From a virus: a stretch of 64,000 nt of DNA. The stretch is from the IMG/VR virus record IMGVR_UViG_3300015261_000002, positions 1 to 64,000 of that record. The stretch is one strand, 5' to 3'. Below the pieces are notes generated by a model that did no database searches, was not told the origin of the DNA, and saw nothing but the letters and a program-made list of their open reading frames with translations. The position numbers and the translations under genes are program-made. Below are positions 45,745 through 53,400 of the stretch, in pieces (the stretch's first letter is position 1; each line of letters opens with the position of its first letter).

Positions 45745-46848
45745 TTAGAAGGCGTACTTTGCGGCACCAGGGAATTGACCCCTGAGTTGTACCAGCGCAG
45801 ACTGGTCATGGAACATACCAGCGGTGCACAACAGTGGAACCAGATCGTCCACAGGTTGCAGCAACTTCTTCAGGTCAGGACTCGCAGCATTCATCAACCC
45901 CAGGTCCAGCACTTTACCGAAGTATGTCTGCTTCATGTACCACTCAGGGCCGATCAAGTCCGTAAGGATAGCCAGCAGCTTAGTGCGGATTGCCGGGTAC
46001 TCTTCAGGAATAGCCGTCTTGTCAAAACGGAAGTTGCTGAACAGCACCGAAACAAAGCGTGGGTATTTGCTCAACAGCACGTTCTTTGTTTGCGTGTCAA
46101 ACAGCTTCAGCATGGCATCCATGGATTCGATGTCACCATTGGTGATCACGTTCTGCATGGCTTCCAGTGCAGCATCGCGCTTGATCAGTTCAAACCCTTT
46201 CGGGTAGGAATCCCAGATTCGACGATAGCTGTCAGACATACCAAACATCGTGGCATTCTTCAGCACACTGTTGTAGAACGCGCCCTTAACACTCGTGTCC
46301 AGCAGGTCGTCTAAACCAGCGGCTTTTCCCAGCATGTTCAGTGTCTGCTTACCGAGTTGCCCACGCCAGTTATCATTGACGCGAAACTTTGTGCCGTTCG
46401 TGGTCAAGATATTGCTGATGTTCAAGCCGGTGATCTTCTTGAACTCGTCTGCCAAGGAGGCCGACAGAGCCCGAGCCGCACCGCTTTGACCATTCACCTT
46501 GTAACCCGCAGCACCCGTAACCGCCGAGATGATTGCGTTGTCACTGAAGGTGATCCCATCGGGTCCCATCCGGATACTCTTCGTGAGATCCTTAAGGTTC
46601 AGGTGGCCACCCGACAACGAACCAATAATGCCGTTCAGTTGTTCTACCGCAGTCGAACGGTATTGGGAGATCGTGCCCAGCACACCAGTATCACGGCTGG
46701 TCTTTAACGCCACACCTTGTTTCTGGTTAGCGGTGGTAACGTCAGCAGGTGTCAGTGACGATTCCTTGACCGACTTCATTGCAGTGTTCGTGTTCGTCTG
46801 GAAACTGCTCACCGAGGGGTTGAGGTCCAGTCCGCTGAATAAGTCCAT
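45745..46848 (-). CDS. Putative virion structural protein
   Basis: 367 aa, GGAGACATTCC before the ATG. N-terminus is Thr/Ser/Asn-rich and flexible; the remainder is helical with LTKSIRMGPDGITFSDN and an Ala/Gly-rich segment. Single leftward gene between a bidirectional terminator and a U-tract terminator. Placement opposite the tail genes suggests a virion role. No family recognised. Confidence 0.75.
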   Translation of the reverse strand: MDLFSGLDLNPSVSSFQTNTNTAMKSVKESSLTPADVTTANQKQGVALKTSRDTGVLGTISQYRSTAVEQLNGIIGSLSGGHLNLKDLTKSIRMGPDGITFSDNAIISAVTGAAGYKVNGQSGAARALSASLADEFKKITGLNISNILTTNGTKFRVNDNWRGQLGKQTLNMLGKAAGLDDLLDTSVKGAFYNSVLKNATMFGMSDSYRRIWDSYPKGFELIKRDAALEAMQNVITNGDIESMDAMLKLFDTQTKNVLLSKYPRFVSVLFSNFRFDKTAIPEEYPAIRTKLLAILTDLIGPEWYMKQTYFGKVLDLGLMNAASPDLKKLLQPVDDLVPLLCTAGMFHDQSALVQLRGQFPGAAKYAF

Positions 46849-46884
46849 GGAATGTCTCCACTAAACAAAAAAATAAAGAGGTCG

Positions 46885-46906
46885 AGGTGGGGGAAGACCC
46901 CCACCT
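46885..46906 (-). terminator. Leftward intrinsic terminator
   Basis: Stem AGGTGGGGG/CCCCCACCT, 4-base loop, then CTTTATTTTTTTG leftward. Confidence 0.82.
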
Positions 46907-46918
46907 ATACCCTACCGG

Positions 46919-47359
46919 TCAAGAACTTTCAGGTTCGTCACGTACCGGAGGAATCTCTATGCGGTCTTTACCAACAATCCGCAAGGGCTCCGATATCTCG
47001 TAAACTTTGCCTTCGGTGTCTGTTACCCTCATGATAACTTCAACCTTGGCCATCCTTAAAATTGAAAGTCCTTCCAGAAACTTGCTGAATGTAAGGCCAG
47101 GCTTCTGGAAATAGGTGTCCTTGATGTTGCCGGTTCGGGTTGTCCTTTCCTCTTTTGCTTTATCAGGATCTTCGGTCGTTACCTTCCAGTCCAGGTAGTC
47201 TCGCAGATAGCTGATCCACTTACGCGGAGTCATGTCCATCTTTCGTAGCAGCTGCCTGAACAACCGCGCCGGTGTGTCCTGGAGCTGGTCGTCATCTACA
47301 TACTTGTGCGAGATACTGTCCAGCTGGTTAGCCCTTAGGTCTTTCTTTGGCTTCTCCAT
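46919..47359 (-). CDS. Unknown protein, possible nucleic-acid binder
   Basis: 146 aa. Middle region (PARLFRQLLRKMDMTPRKWISYLRDYL ... LTFSKFLEGLSILRMAKVEV) reads as two helix-turn-helix-like units with several Arg/Lys, then a beta hairpin and acidic tail. Similar small proteins occur in other jumbo phages, as far as I recall, but I cannot name a family. Start overlaps the upstream gene by 32 bases. Confidence 0.68.
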   Translation of the reverse strand: MEKPKKDLRANQLDSISHKYVDDDQLQDTPARLFRQLLRKMDMTPRKWISYLRDYLDWKVTTEDPDKAKEERTTRTGNIKDTYFQKPGLTFSKFLEGLSILRMAKVEVIMRVTDTEGKVYEISEPLRIVGKDRIEIPPVRDEPESS

Positions 47360-47954
47360 TGAGCACCCTTAGCTGTGATTGCACAATTAGCCGAGCAATG
47401 GCGATAAGATCTTCAGTCAACATTTTGAAGTGCTTGCTCGTTAAAAATGCATCGAGTGGTGGATTGAAGGAATTCTTCTTAGCCTTAGCTTGCTCAGGTG
47501 TTAACTGCGAAAGATGATTCTCACAGTACAGCCTGACCAGACTAACCCCATGCGTAAAGAAAAGTTCCGTGGTATAACCACTGCTGTACCAGTCCATGAA
47601 TGGTACCTTACTGCCCACGCCAAAACTCCGGAAAGTATCTTCTACCTTTACCGGGTTAGCGCGTATTAGCCCCTCTAAGAGCCTGTGAGCCTCTCCAGAG
47701 GTGCGTGTATAAACGCTGAGCTCTATGGTGTAGAACCAGGCGAAGTCTTCCTCAAACTCAAGCAGGGCGACCTGAGCCAGCGCATCGTATAGAAGTGTCA
47801 CAGAGTCAATAAAACGGACCTTTGCGGACCCGTAACCTCTTTGTACCTCATCGAATTGATTTAGCAGCTGATTGAAGTGTTCCAGCTGCGCCCATTTCCC
47901 AATCAAAGGAAGCTTGCCTAGTACCTGTAATACGGATCGCTTGGTGAGTATCAT
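47328..47954 (-). CDS. Unknown early-type protein
   Basis: 208 aa, AAGGGG ribosome site. Helical, rich in Leu and Phe; no membrane helix or motif. A TATATTAC promoter lies 31 bases upstream of its ATG, so this and the overlapping 146-aa gene form an early unit inside an otherwise structural neighbourhood. Function unknown. Confidence 0.75.
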   Translation of the reverse strand: MILTKRSVLQVLGKLPLIGKWAQLEHFNQLLNQFDEVQRGYGSAKVRFIDSVTLLYDALAQVALLEFEEDFAWFYTIELSVYTRTSGEAHRLLEGLIRANPVKVEDTFRSFGVGSKVPFMDWYSSGYTTELFFTHGVSLVRLYCENHLSQLTPEQAKAKKNSFNPPLDAFLTSKHFKMLTEDLIAIARLIVQSQLRVLNGEAKERPKG

Positions 47955-47984
47955 GAACTCATGCCCCTTACTGTTCTCAGACTA

Positions 47985-47992
47985 GTAATATA
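47985..47992 (-). promoter_or_regulatory. Early promoter core TATATTAC
   Basis: Minus strand AAACCTATATTACT, the same 14 bases as at 23998. It drives the gene at 47328-47954 and sits in the 50-base gap before the rightward gene at 48006. Confidence 0.75.
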
Positions 47993-48005
47993 GGTTTAAA
48001 AAATT

Positions 48006-48563
48006 ATGGACAGCACAGAAGAAGCAGTAAAACCAGTTATTCCGAAAGAGATCTCTCCGTTTGCGGACACCATGTCGGACTTGGACAAGAAGCACAAGAC
48101 CGAAGATGATGAAGCCGCTGAGGCCATGGAAACCCTGCGCAAGGCACTGGTCATTGACCTGGAAGACGAAGACCAGAACAAACTGGTAGAAGCGATCCAA
48201 CAGAACCGAGCCTTGCTGCTGAAGTACGCCATGCAGCAATACCTCTCCAAACCAACCAGCGCCTCCCTTCTGGAAGGTGTCAGTTCGTTGATCGGACACA
48301 TGGAAAAAACCGTACGGGATAACCGTAAGGAAAAAGCCAAAAAGAAAGAAGGCGAAACGAACGTACTGGCGTTCAACCAGATGCTCGAAGCCATGAAAAG
48401 CATCAGCAGTGGTGCGGTTGCCTTGCCGGTCTTTGATATGTCGAGCTTCTTGCTCGATCCTAACAAGTCGCTGCTGGACACCGCCAAAGATGTTGCTCCA
48501 ATCAAGCCAGAAGAATTGGTGCAGGGTAACTCGTTGGTCGATATAGATGGCAACCCGGTGTAA
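48006..48563 (+). CDS. Unknown acidic/helical protein
   Basis: 185 aa. N-terminal half acidic (EDDEAAEAMETL, DLEDEDQ), centre basic and helical (DNRKEKAKKKEG), C-terminus Asp/Pro/Leu. No clear ribosome site near the ATG (AGG about 11 bases away), so expression may be low or coupled. Overall size and helix-rich, charged character would suit a small terminase subunit or scaffold-type protein, but I see no diagnostic motif. Confidence 0.7.
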   Translation: MDSTEEAVKPVIPKEISPFADTMSDLDKKHKTEDDEAAEAMETLRKALVIDLEDEDQNKLVEAIQQNRALLLKYAMQQYLSKPTSASLLEGVSSLIGHMEKTVRDNRKEKAKKKEGETNVLAFNQMLEAMKSISSGAVALPVFDMSSFLLDPNKSLLDTAKDVAPIKPEELVQGNSLVDIDGNPV

Positions 48564-48584
48564 AAACATTTCACAGCATAAAGG

Positions 48585-48613
48585 CTAGAGTGGAGGCACT
48601 GCCTCCACTCTAG
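48585..48613. terminator. 13-bp bidirectional terminator
   Basis: Perfect stem CTAGAGTGGAGGC/GCCTCCACTCTAG with a 3-base loop between convergent genes. Confidence 0.85.
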
Positions 48614-48622
48614 TTAGCCCGG

Positions 48623-49360
48623 TCATTTTTCCGCGTAATCAAAGAACTGATGCTTGATCGGCACCAGGGTGATCGCCGTTCCCAACGACAAGCTCATGCT
48701 GAAGATCAGGTCAGAAACACTACCGGTAAAGGTGTCGAGTTTCTTGGCCAGGATATCCGGCACGATAAACGCTGTGTTTGGAATCGGTGTCTGGCTCAGG
48801 GTTTCGATCAACAGCTTCGAGTCCTCGCCAATCAGCGAATCATACTTGAACACGTAACGGAACTGCTTGTAGTACTGAGCAGTCATCTTCGACGGATCAG
48901 CGCTGAACGTCTTCACCGTTACTAGCCCTTTGAATGCTGCCCGGCAATGGACGACAAAATCATCGAGCATCGCTTGGTCGAATTCATAGGGGAAGGTATT
49001 AACGTTGAGGTTAACGGTCTTAATGCCCACCGGCCGTTCTTCAAGTTGCTCCAACTGCACAACAGTGCGGATGAATTCATTGTAGAAGTTGGACGGGTAG
49101 TACATCAGCCAGTCGCTCAGGCTTCGCTTCTTCCAGGCCTTCTCGTACTTCTCCCGATCGATGTTGAAGAACGGGTAGCTGAACGTGTCCATCTCGCGGG
49201 CTTTGTAGTTGTCGGCCACGTGCAGATCCCAGAGGCGATTACCTTCTGCGATTCGCTTGGTATCATCTTCAATACCCTCAGTCATCAACAGACTGAGCAG
49301 CCCACGACGAGGATCATAGATACAATCGATCTCCGTGTAGATTTCTAAGACCTTGTTCAT
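48623..49360 (-). CDS. Unknown protein of the polymerase/UvsX-side operon
   Basis: 245 aa, last gene of the leftward operon 52415-48623; ribosome site GGCGGTGAG, start overlapping the previous stop (ATGA). Mixed alpha/beta, Tyr/Phe-rich, with a hydrophobic but short C-terminal stretch. No recognisable domain. Operon partners are a polymerase piece and a UvsX-like protein, which hints at DNA or transcription function. Confidence 0.75.
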   Translation of the reverse strand: MNKVLEIYTEIDCIYDPRRGLLSLLMTEGIEDDTKRIAEGNRLWDLHVADNYKAREMDTFSYPFFNIDREKYEKAWKKRSLSDWLMYYPSNFYNEFIRTVVQLEQLEERPVGIKTVNLNVNTFPYEFDQAMLDDFVVHCRAAFKGLVTVKTFSADPSKMTAQYYKQFRYVFKYDSLIGEDSKLLIETLSQTPIPNTAFIVPDILAKKLDTFTGSVSDLIFSMSLSLGTAITLVPIKHQFFDYAEK

Positions 49361-49797
49361 TTCTCACCGCCTTTATCACCGACCTTCTCACCAGCATCCG
49401 GTAACTCCAAGCGCATGGCGTCGCCGTACACACGGGTGGCCAGCAGGAGAAGGTAGGACACTGCTTTGTGGTCTGCGTGACGTGTTGCAGCCTCACCACC
49501 TGGCGTGCCAGAGATAACAGTGTTCAGCAAGTTTTCAAAATCGTCGATGAGCTTTTCACGAGAGGCGCCCAGGTCGGTCAGTACCTGCATCTGGAAATTG
49601 ATCCAGCCGTCGTAGGCATCGCCGTCTTCACCCACGGCCTTAAAGAAAGCGTCGTAGGCCTCACCGAAACGGATCAGTGGAACAAAGAAGATACCTGACA
49701 GTGGAATCTTCAGGCTAGGAAACTCTCTTGGCTGAAGATCCACCAACGCGTTGTTGATCACCACTTTAAGGTGCAACAGGTCATTCATGTCATCCAT
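49357..49797 (-). CDS. Unknown protein
   Basis: 146 aa, AAGGTG ribosome site, helical with an acidic character and a Gly/Lys/Glu-rich tail (GEKVGDKGGEK). ATGA overlap with the next gene and an 8-base gap to the polymerase piece show one polycistronic message. Function not recognised. Confidence 0.74.
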   Translation of the reverse strand: MDDMNDLLHLKVVINNALVDLQPREFPSLKIPLSGIFFVPLIRFGEAYDAFFKAVGEDGDAYDGWINFQMQVLTDLGASREKLIDDFENLLNTVISGTPGGEAATRHADHKAVSYLLLLATRVYGDAMRLELPDAGEKVGDKGGEK

Positions 49798-49805
49798 GGT
49801 GCACC

Positions 49806-50486
49806 TTAAGTCCGGGAGTTCATGTTGTTATCGATACCACGCGCTCGCAACAGATAGTGCGCAGTCTTCAACACCTTGGCGATGTCGCCACGCTCCAGGC
49901 TGGAGTTGGTGTTTGTCTTACCGGTGGTAAGGATGTCGTTCTTGTACGCACGCAGGGCCTGCTGGTCACCACCCTTGACGTTATACAGTTCGTTGGCCAT
50001 GATGGTCAGACCGAGGTTACGAAGAACGGTAATCTCAGGCTGACTGATGCCCGTTGAACGGCTGTCACCCATGACCTGCCCTGTGAGGTCGTCGATGGCT
50101 GTGTCGTCTTTGGCAGCGGAGAACTTTTTTACCCACATCTGACGTTGTTTACGCAGCACATCGGTACCCACGATAGCGGTGTACGGTGTCATCGACTTGA
50201 TGCCCGTTTCCTCATCGTAGATCACCAGCCGTTGTTCCAAGGACACGTTGTATTCCTTGGCCAGCTTCTTCAGGTTTTCCCAGTCAATCATCTCATCCGG
50301 GTTATGGTTGCTTCCCCAGATGGCCAGTACACCGATTTCTTCCAGCTTGACCATGAACTCGTCAAACTGTTTGTCGTTTAAGGCTTTGAACAACCGCTCG
50401 TAGATAACACGGTTGCCACCGCCCTTGGTGACTTTACCCATAAACGTCAGGATAAAGTCTTCAAATCCCTTACGGTTCTTTGCCAT
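49806..50486 (-). CDS. Viral RNA polymerase beta C-terminal subunit (phiKZ gp149 type)
   Basis: 226 aa. Segment TAIVGTDVLRKQRQMWVKKF...GDSRSTGISQPEITVLRNLGLTIMANEL...ALRAYKNDI follows the bacterial beta C-terminal pattern VGYIYxLKLxHxVDDK...GGQRxGExExWALxAyGAAxxLxEmL...R...Y..I. This is the clamp region missing from the 1457-aa beta-like protein at 29414. phiKZ-type virion polymerases have beta split in two (gp178 and gp149), so this is the expected partner. It sits in an operon with the UvsX-like gene. Identification is from pattern, not a computed alignment. Confidence 0.72.
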   Translation of the reverse strand: MAKNRKGFEDFILTFMGKVTKGGGNRVIYERLFKALNDKQFDEFMVKLEEIGVLAIWGSNHNPDEMIDWENLKKLAKEYNVSLEQRLVIYDEETGIKSMTPYTAIVGTDVLRKQRQMWVKKFSAAKDDTAIDDLTGQVMGDSRSTGISQPEITVLRNLGLTIMANELYNVKGGDQQALRAYKNDILTTGKTNTNSSLERGDIAKVLKTAHYLLRARGIDNNMNSRT

Positions 50487-50489
50487 GGT

Positions 50490-50861
50490 TTACTTCCTCA
50501 GGTACCCGTACTTGGTGTAAGGCTTGTTGGCGTTGGTCACCACCTCACAGGCCATCGAGAGGAAGGGATCGTTTTGTGCGATCGTGATGGTTACCAGGCG
50601 GTCGAACAGCATGGTGACGTTTTCCAACGTTTGACCAAACACGGTTTTGTTCTTGTCGTCGACCGGAATCACTTGGATGGATTCGTCAACGTTACCCAGC
50701 CCGTACTTACCAGAAACAGTGAACATGGTAATGCCTTCGGCTGAGCGTTCGGCCAACTTAGCTTTCAAGTTCGCCATGTAAGTGAAAGGATCTGCACACA
50801 GGTTGATAAAATTACTGTCGGCAACCACCAACACGACATTTCCACATTGTTCGGTATCCAT
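50490..50861 (-). CDS. Unknown protein
   Basis: 123 aa from ATG 50861 (GGGGAAA at optimal spacing; a GTG two codons earlier overlaps that site). Alpha/beta: a hydrophobic strand VVLVVADSNFI at the N-terminus and a GITMFTVSGKYG segment. No family recognised. Located between the polymerase C-terminal piece and the UvsX-like gene. Confidence 0.72.
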   Translation of the reverse strand: MDTEQCGNVVLVVADSNFINLCADPFTYMANLKAKLAERSAEGITMFTVSGKYGLGNVDESIQVIPVDDKNKTVFGQTLENVTMLFDRLVTITIAQNDPFLSMACEVVTNANKPYTKYGYLRK

Positions 50862-50884
50862 GCTCACTTTCCCCTAAATAAGAA

Positions 50885-50912
50885 TAGGGACTCGATGAAT
50901 TGAGTCCCCCTA
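50885..50912 (-). terminator. Leftward hairpin below the UvsX-like gene
   Basis: Stem TAGGGACTC/GAGTCCC..TA with two bulged C, A-rich (leftward T-containing) flank. Partial terminator inside the operon. Confidence 0.6.
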
Positions 50913-50924
50913 TACATTGCCGCA

Positions 50925-52415
50925 TTACTTAGCGACTTTCTTTTCCAGCCAGTACGGCTTACGTTCGCCAATGGCGATTTTCAACAGCTCCATAGTTGAG
51001 ACGGTGTGCTTCTTGATCTCTGGGTTCGTGTGCCAATAGTACACGGTGTTTTCCAGAATGTCGTCCCAGCTATACCCCTGCTCTTTGATTTTTTGGTAGA
51101 GTTCTTGGGGTGTGATGCGGTAACGCTTTGGTGTATCGAGCCAGAAGGCTTGCATGTGCAGCATCTGGTAGCAGATCGTCAGTGCACGTTCCAGCTTAGG
51201 ATCGGACAGTGTCTTCTCCCAGATGGTAGTACGGCCGAGTTTCAGCTCAGGGTACAGAACACAGGCGTGGCTGATCGCCGAGCCTTCCAGACCAAACATG
51301 CCATTCGTTTTCATAGCATGATACATGGTCAGACCTTCCTGGATCCCTAGACTTTGGGAACCAATAAAGAAGAAACTGCCACCACTGCTGCCACTCTTGT
51401 TACGATAAGCAGTGAATGGGTAAAACAGTAGATCAGGGTTTTCTTTAGCATCTGCATCGAGGACAATGTCTTTACCGAACGGGTTAGGGTACAGCCATTC
51501 CTGGCCGCTTTTCAATGCGGAACCCTTGATGATCTCCCAGCCTACTTGTGGGACACGCATCATCGACTTCGGCCCTTTAAGCTTCTTGCCAGGACGAATG
51601 AAGACGGATTCCTTTTCTTGTGGGCGACCGGTCATGTTGATCGTGTCAACAACCTGGGCCGTCCAGAACTGCACGCAGCCGATTTCACCGCCCAGTACGT
51701 CGGCGTCTTCGTAAACGATACGCTTCATGTTACCGATGGCCATGTCACGGGTACGCTTCTCGCCGCCTTCGTCGACGTCGCCGTCTTGGAAGTGAGCAGA
51801 GACCTTGTGGAAGTGCATCTCGGAGATCGAGTCCACAAAGGTAATGATCGGAGTGATCAGCTTGATTGGCAAACCATCGTTACCCAGGTACGGGGTTTCG
51901 ATGTAGATATCTTTCTTCGCCTTGATATCTTCTTTAACTTTGGCGTTGAGGTCCTTGAAGAAGTTGTGGACCCAGGTACCGTCAACACCGGCGATCTCAG
52001 CCTTTGGATCATGACGACCAAATGGATTGGCCTTGTGATCGTTACGGTTGAAATAGAAGAAACGTTTGTTAAGAACGTGTTCGTTGAAATAACCGGGAAT
52101 GCCACACTCACGGTCATACATGTCGGCCATACGCTTCACCGACAACGTGGCCTCGATATCCATGACGAAAGCAATCGACGTTGGAATGCGAAACAACAGG
52201 CGCACGATTTGCAGTGCGGTCTCACCAGTCTTCTGCGTGTTGTTACCGCCGGTCACTGCGTTGTTACGGCACGCGCCACCGTTGAGGTAGGTGATACCGT
52301 TTGGACCGATTACGTGTTCGCCGTTAACCATGTCGTTGATCGGTGACACGTTGTACGCGGGAATCAATGCGTCAGATGATTTAATGTCTTCAACAAAAGA
52401 AAACGGACTCGCCAT
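50925..52415 (-). CDS. uvsX: UvsX/RecA-like recombinase
   Basis: 496 aa. RecA-fold ATPase expected to form filaments on single-stranded DNA for recombination-dependent replication or repair. P-loop GGNNTQKT (56-63) has Gln where RecA has Gly, a deviation also seen in T4 UvsX (Phe). FVMDIEATLSVKRM (83-96) matches the RecA FIDAEHALD strand, and IITFVDSISEM (190-200) is the Walker B. Longer than T4 UvsX (391 aa) because of insertions around residues 100-175 and 225-330. phiKZ carries a RecA/UvsX-like gp152 at a similar place. Confidence 0.83.
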   Translation of the reverse strand: MASPFSFVEDIKSSDALIPAYNVSPINDMVNGEHVIGPNGITYLNGGACRNNAVTGGNNTQKTGETALQIVRLLFRIPTSIAFVMDIEATLSVKRMADMYDRECGIPGYFNEHVLNKRFFYFNRNDHKANPFGRHDPKAEIAGVDGTWVHNFFKDLNAKVKEDIKAKKDIYIETPYLGNDGLPIKLITPIITFVDSISEMHFHKVSAHFQDGDVDEGGEKRTRDMAIGNMKRIVYEDADVLGGEIGCVQFWTAQVVDTINMTGRPQEKESVFIRPGKKLKGPKSMMRVPQVGWEIIKGSALKSGQEWLYPNPFGKDIVLDADAKENPDLLFYPFTAYRNKSGSSGGSFFFIGSQSLGIQEGLTMYHAMKTNGMFGLEGSAISHACVLYPELKLGRTTIWEKTLSDPKLERALTICYQMLHMQAFWLDTPKRYRITPQELYQKIKEQGYSWDDILENTVYYWHTNPEIKKHTVSTMELLKIAIGERKPYWLEKKVAK

Positions 52416-52496
52416 TGCAGTCTTCCTGATAATGTTATGAATTCAATCCAGGGGCCATCCGCCCAATCATTATTGGGCAAACTGCCCTCCCCCAAA

Positions 52497-52508
52497 CTAT
52501 AGTGATAC
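52497..52508 (+). promoter_or_regulatory. Candidate promoter element CTATAGTGATAC
   Basis: Twelve bases upstream of the ATG at 52520 after a divergent gene; agrees at 10 of 12 positions with 1785-1796. Tentative. Confidence 0.35.
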
Positions 52509-52519
52509 AGAGGTCAGTA

Positions 52520-53341
52520 ATGGAACAATCCACTGAAACCCCGAACTACCTGGCACTGGTACAGAAACCAGAACCCTTTACTGTTCAAGGCTTTGAAGCC
52601 CTGGGCCTGGGTGAAAACTTTAAGCTGTTCTTTAAAGAGTTCACATCTTCGATCGACAACCGCATGGCAACGCTGAGCAAGTCTATCCACAAGGTAGATG
52701 CCTCCGCTGCCCTTCTCAACATCGAGCGCAATAAAGTGCTCTATGTGAAGAACACCGGTGTTGAAATCCTGACCCCCGAAGGTTTCTCCGCGGGCATGGG
52801 TAACATGATGGCACATACCAAAGCGGTAACCGCCGGTATCTACATCGTGTGCAGTTTGAAAACCGAAGCATCGAGACTATATGATTGGCTGAAACAAGTC
52901 ATTCGTACCGGTCGCATCGATCGCAGCTTCGGCTGGACCATTCGTGACTTCGACACGGCCCTGAGCAAGACCGAAAACTTCGTACGTCAACTGCCTACCG
53001 GTAGCCGTAAACTGAAGTTCAACCTCGGTCAGGTCTACTTCAACTTCGACGAGTTCTTTGACTGTGTCAATACCTTCAACGACACGGTACAGACCCTCGG
53101 CGCTCGTGATGTGGAAATGCTCGCCAAGGAACTGTCGAACGTCTACGAACTCGGTGAATTGCTCGTACACAAGATCAAGACGAGCGAACTGGTGATCAAT
53201 GAACAAGGCATCGACGACATCGAAACCGTCGTAAACAAGTTCGTTGCCCTCACCAACCTGTCGGGTGCCGTCCTGGTGCTCCTGAATGACCTCACAGCGG
53301 TCTTCAACGAACAGGTCAAGACCATCGCAGCCCTTCGTTAA
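52520..53341 (+). CDS. Unknown helical protein
   Basis: 273 aa from ATG 52520 (AGAGGT 6 bases upstream), in preference to GTG 52502 which overlaps the promoter-like element. Long amphipathic helices with no enzyme motif or membrane segment; strong C-ending codon bias suggests abundance. Single-gene unit with a 15-bp terminator. Probably a virion or assembly protein; not identified. Confidence 0.76.
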   Translation: MEQSTETPNYLALVQKPEPFTVQGFEALGLGENFKLFFKEFTSSIDNRMATLSKSIHKVDASAALLNIERNKVLYVKNTGVEILTPEGFSAGMGNMMAHTKAVTAGIYIVCSLKTEASRLYDWLKQVIRTGRIDRSFGWTIRDFDTALSKTENFVRQLPTGSRKLKFNLGQVYFNFDEFFDCVNTFNDTVQTLGARDVEMLAKELSNVYELGELLVHKIKTSELVINEQGIDDIETVVNKFVALTNLSGAVLVLLNDLTAVFNEQVKTIAALR

Positions 53342-53356
53342 CAAGCAGCCATAAAC

Positions 53357-53392
53357 CTAACTACAGGAGCCCACACAGGCTCCTGTAGTTAG
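53357..53392. terminator. 15-bp bidirectional terminator
   Basis: Perfect stem CTAACTACAGGAGCC / GGCTCCTGTAGTTAG, 6-base loop, between convergent genes; preceded by AGCAGCCATAA. Confidence 0.86.
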
Positions 53393-53400
53393 TAAGCGTT

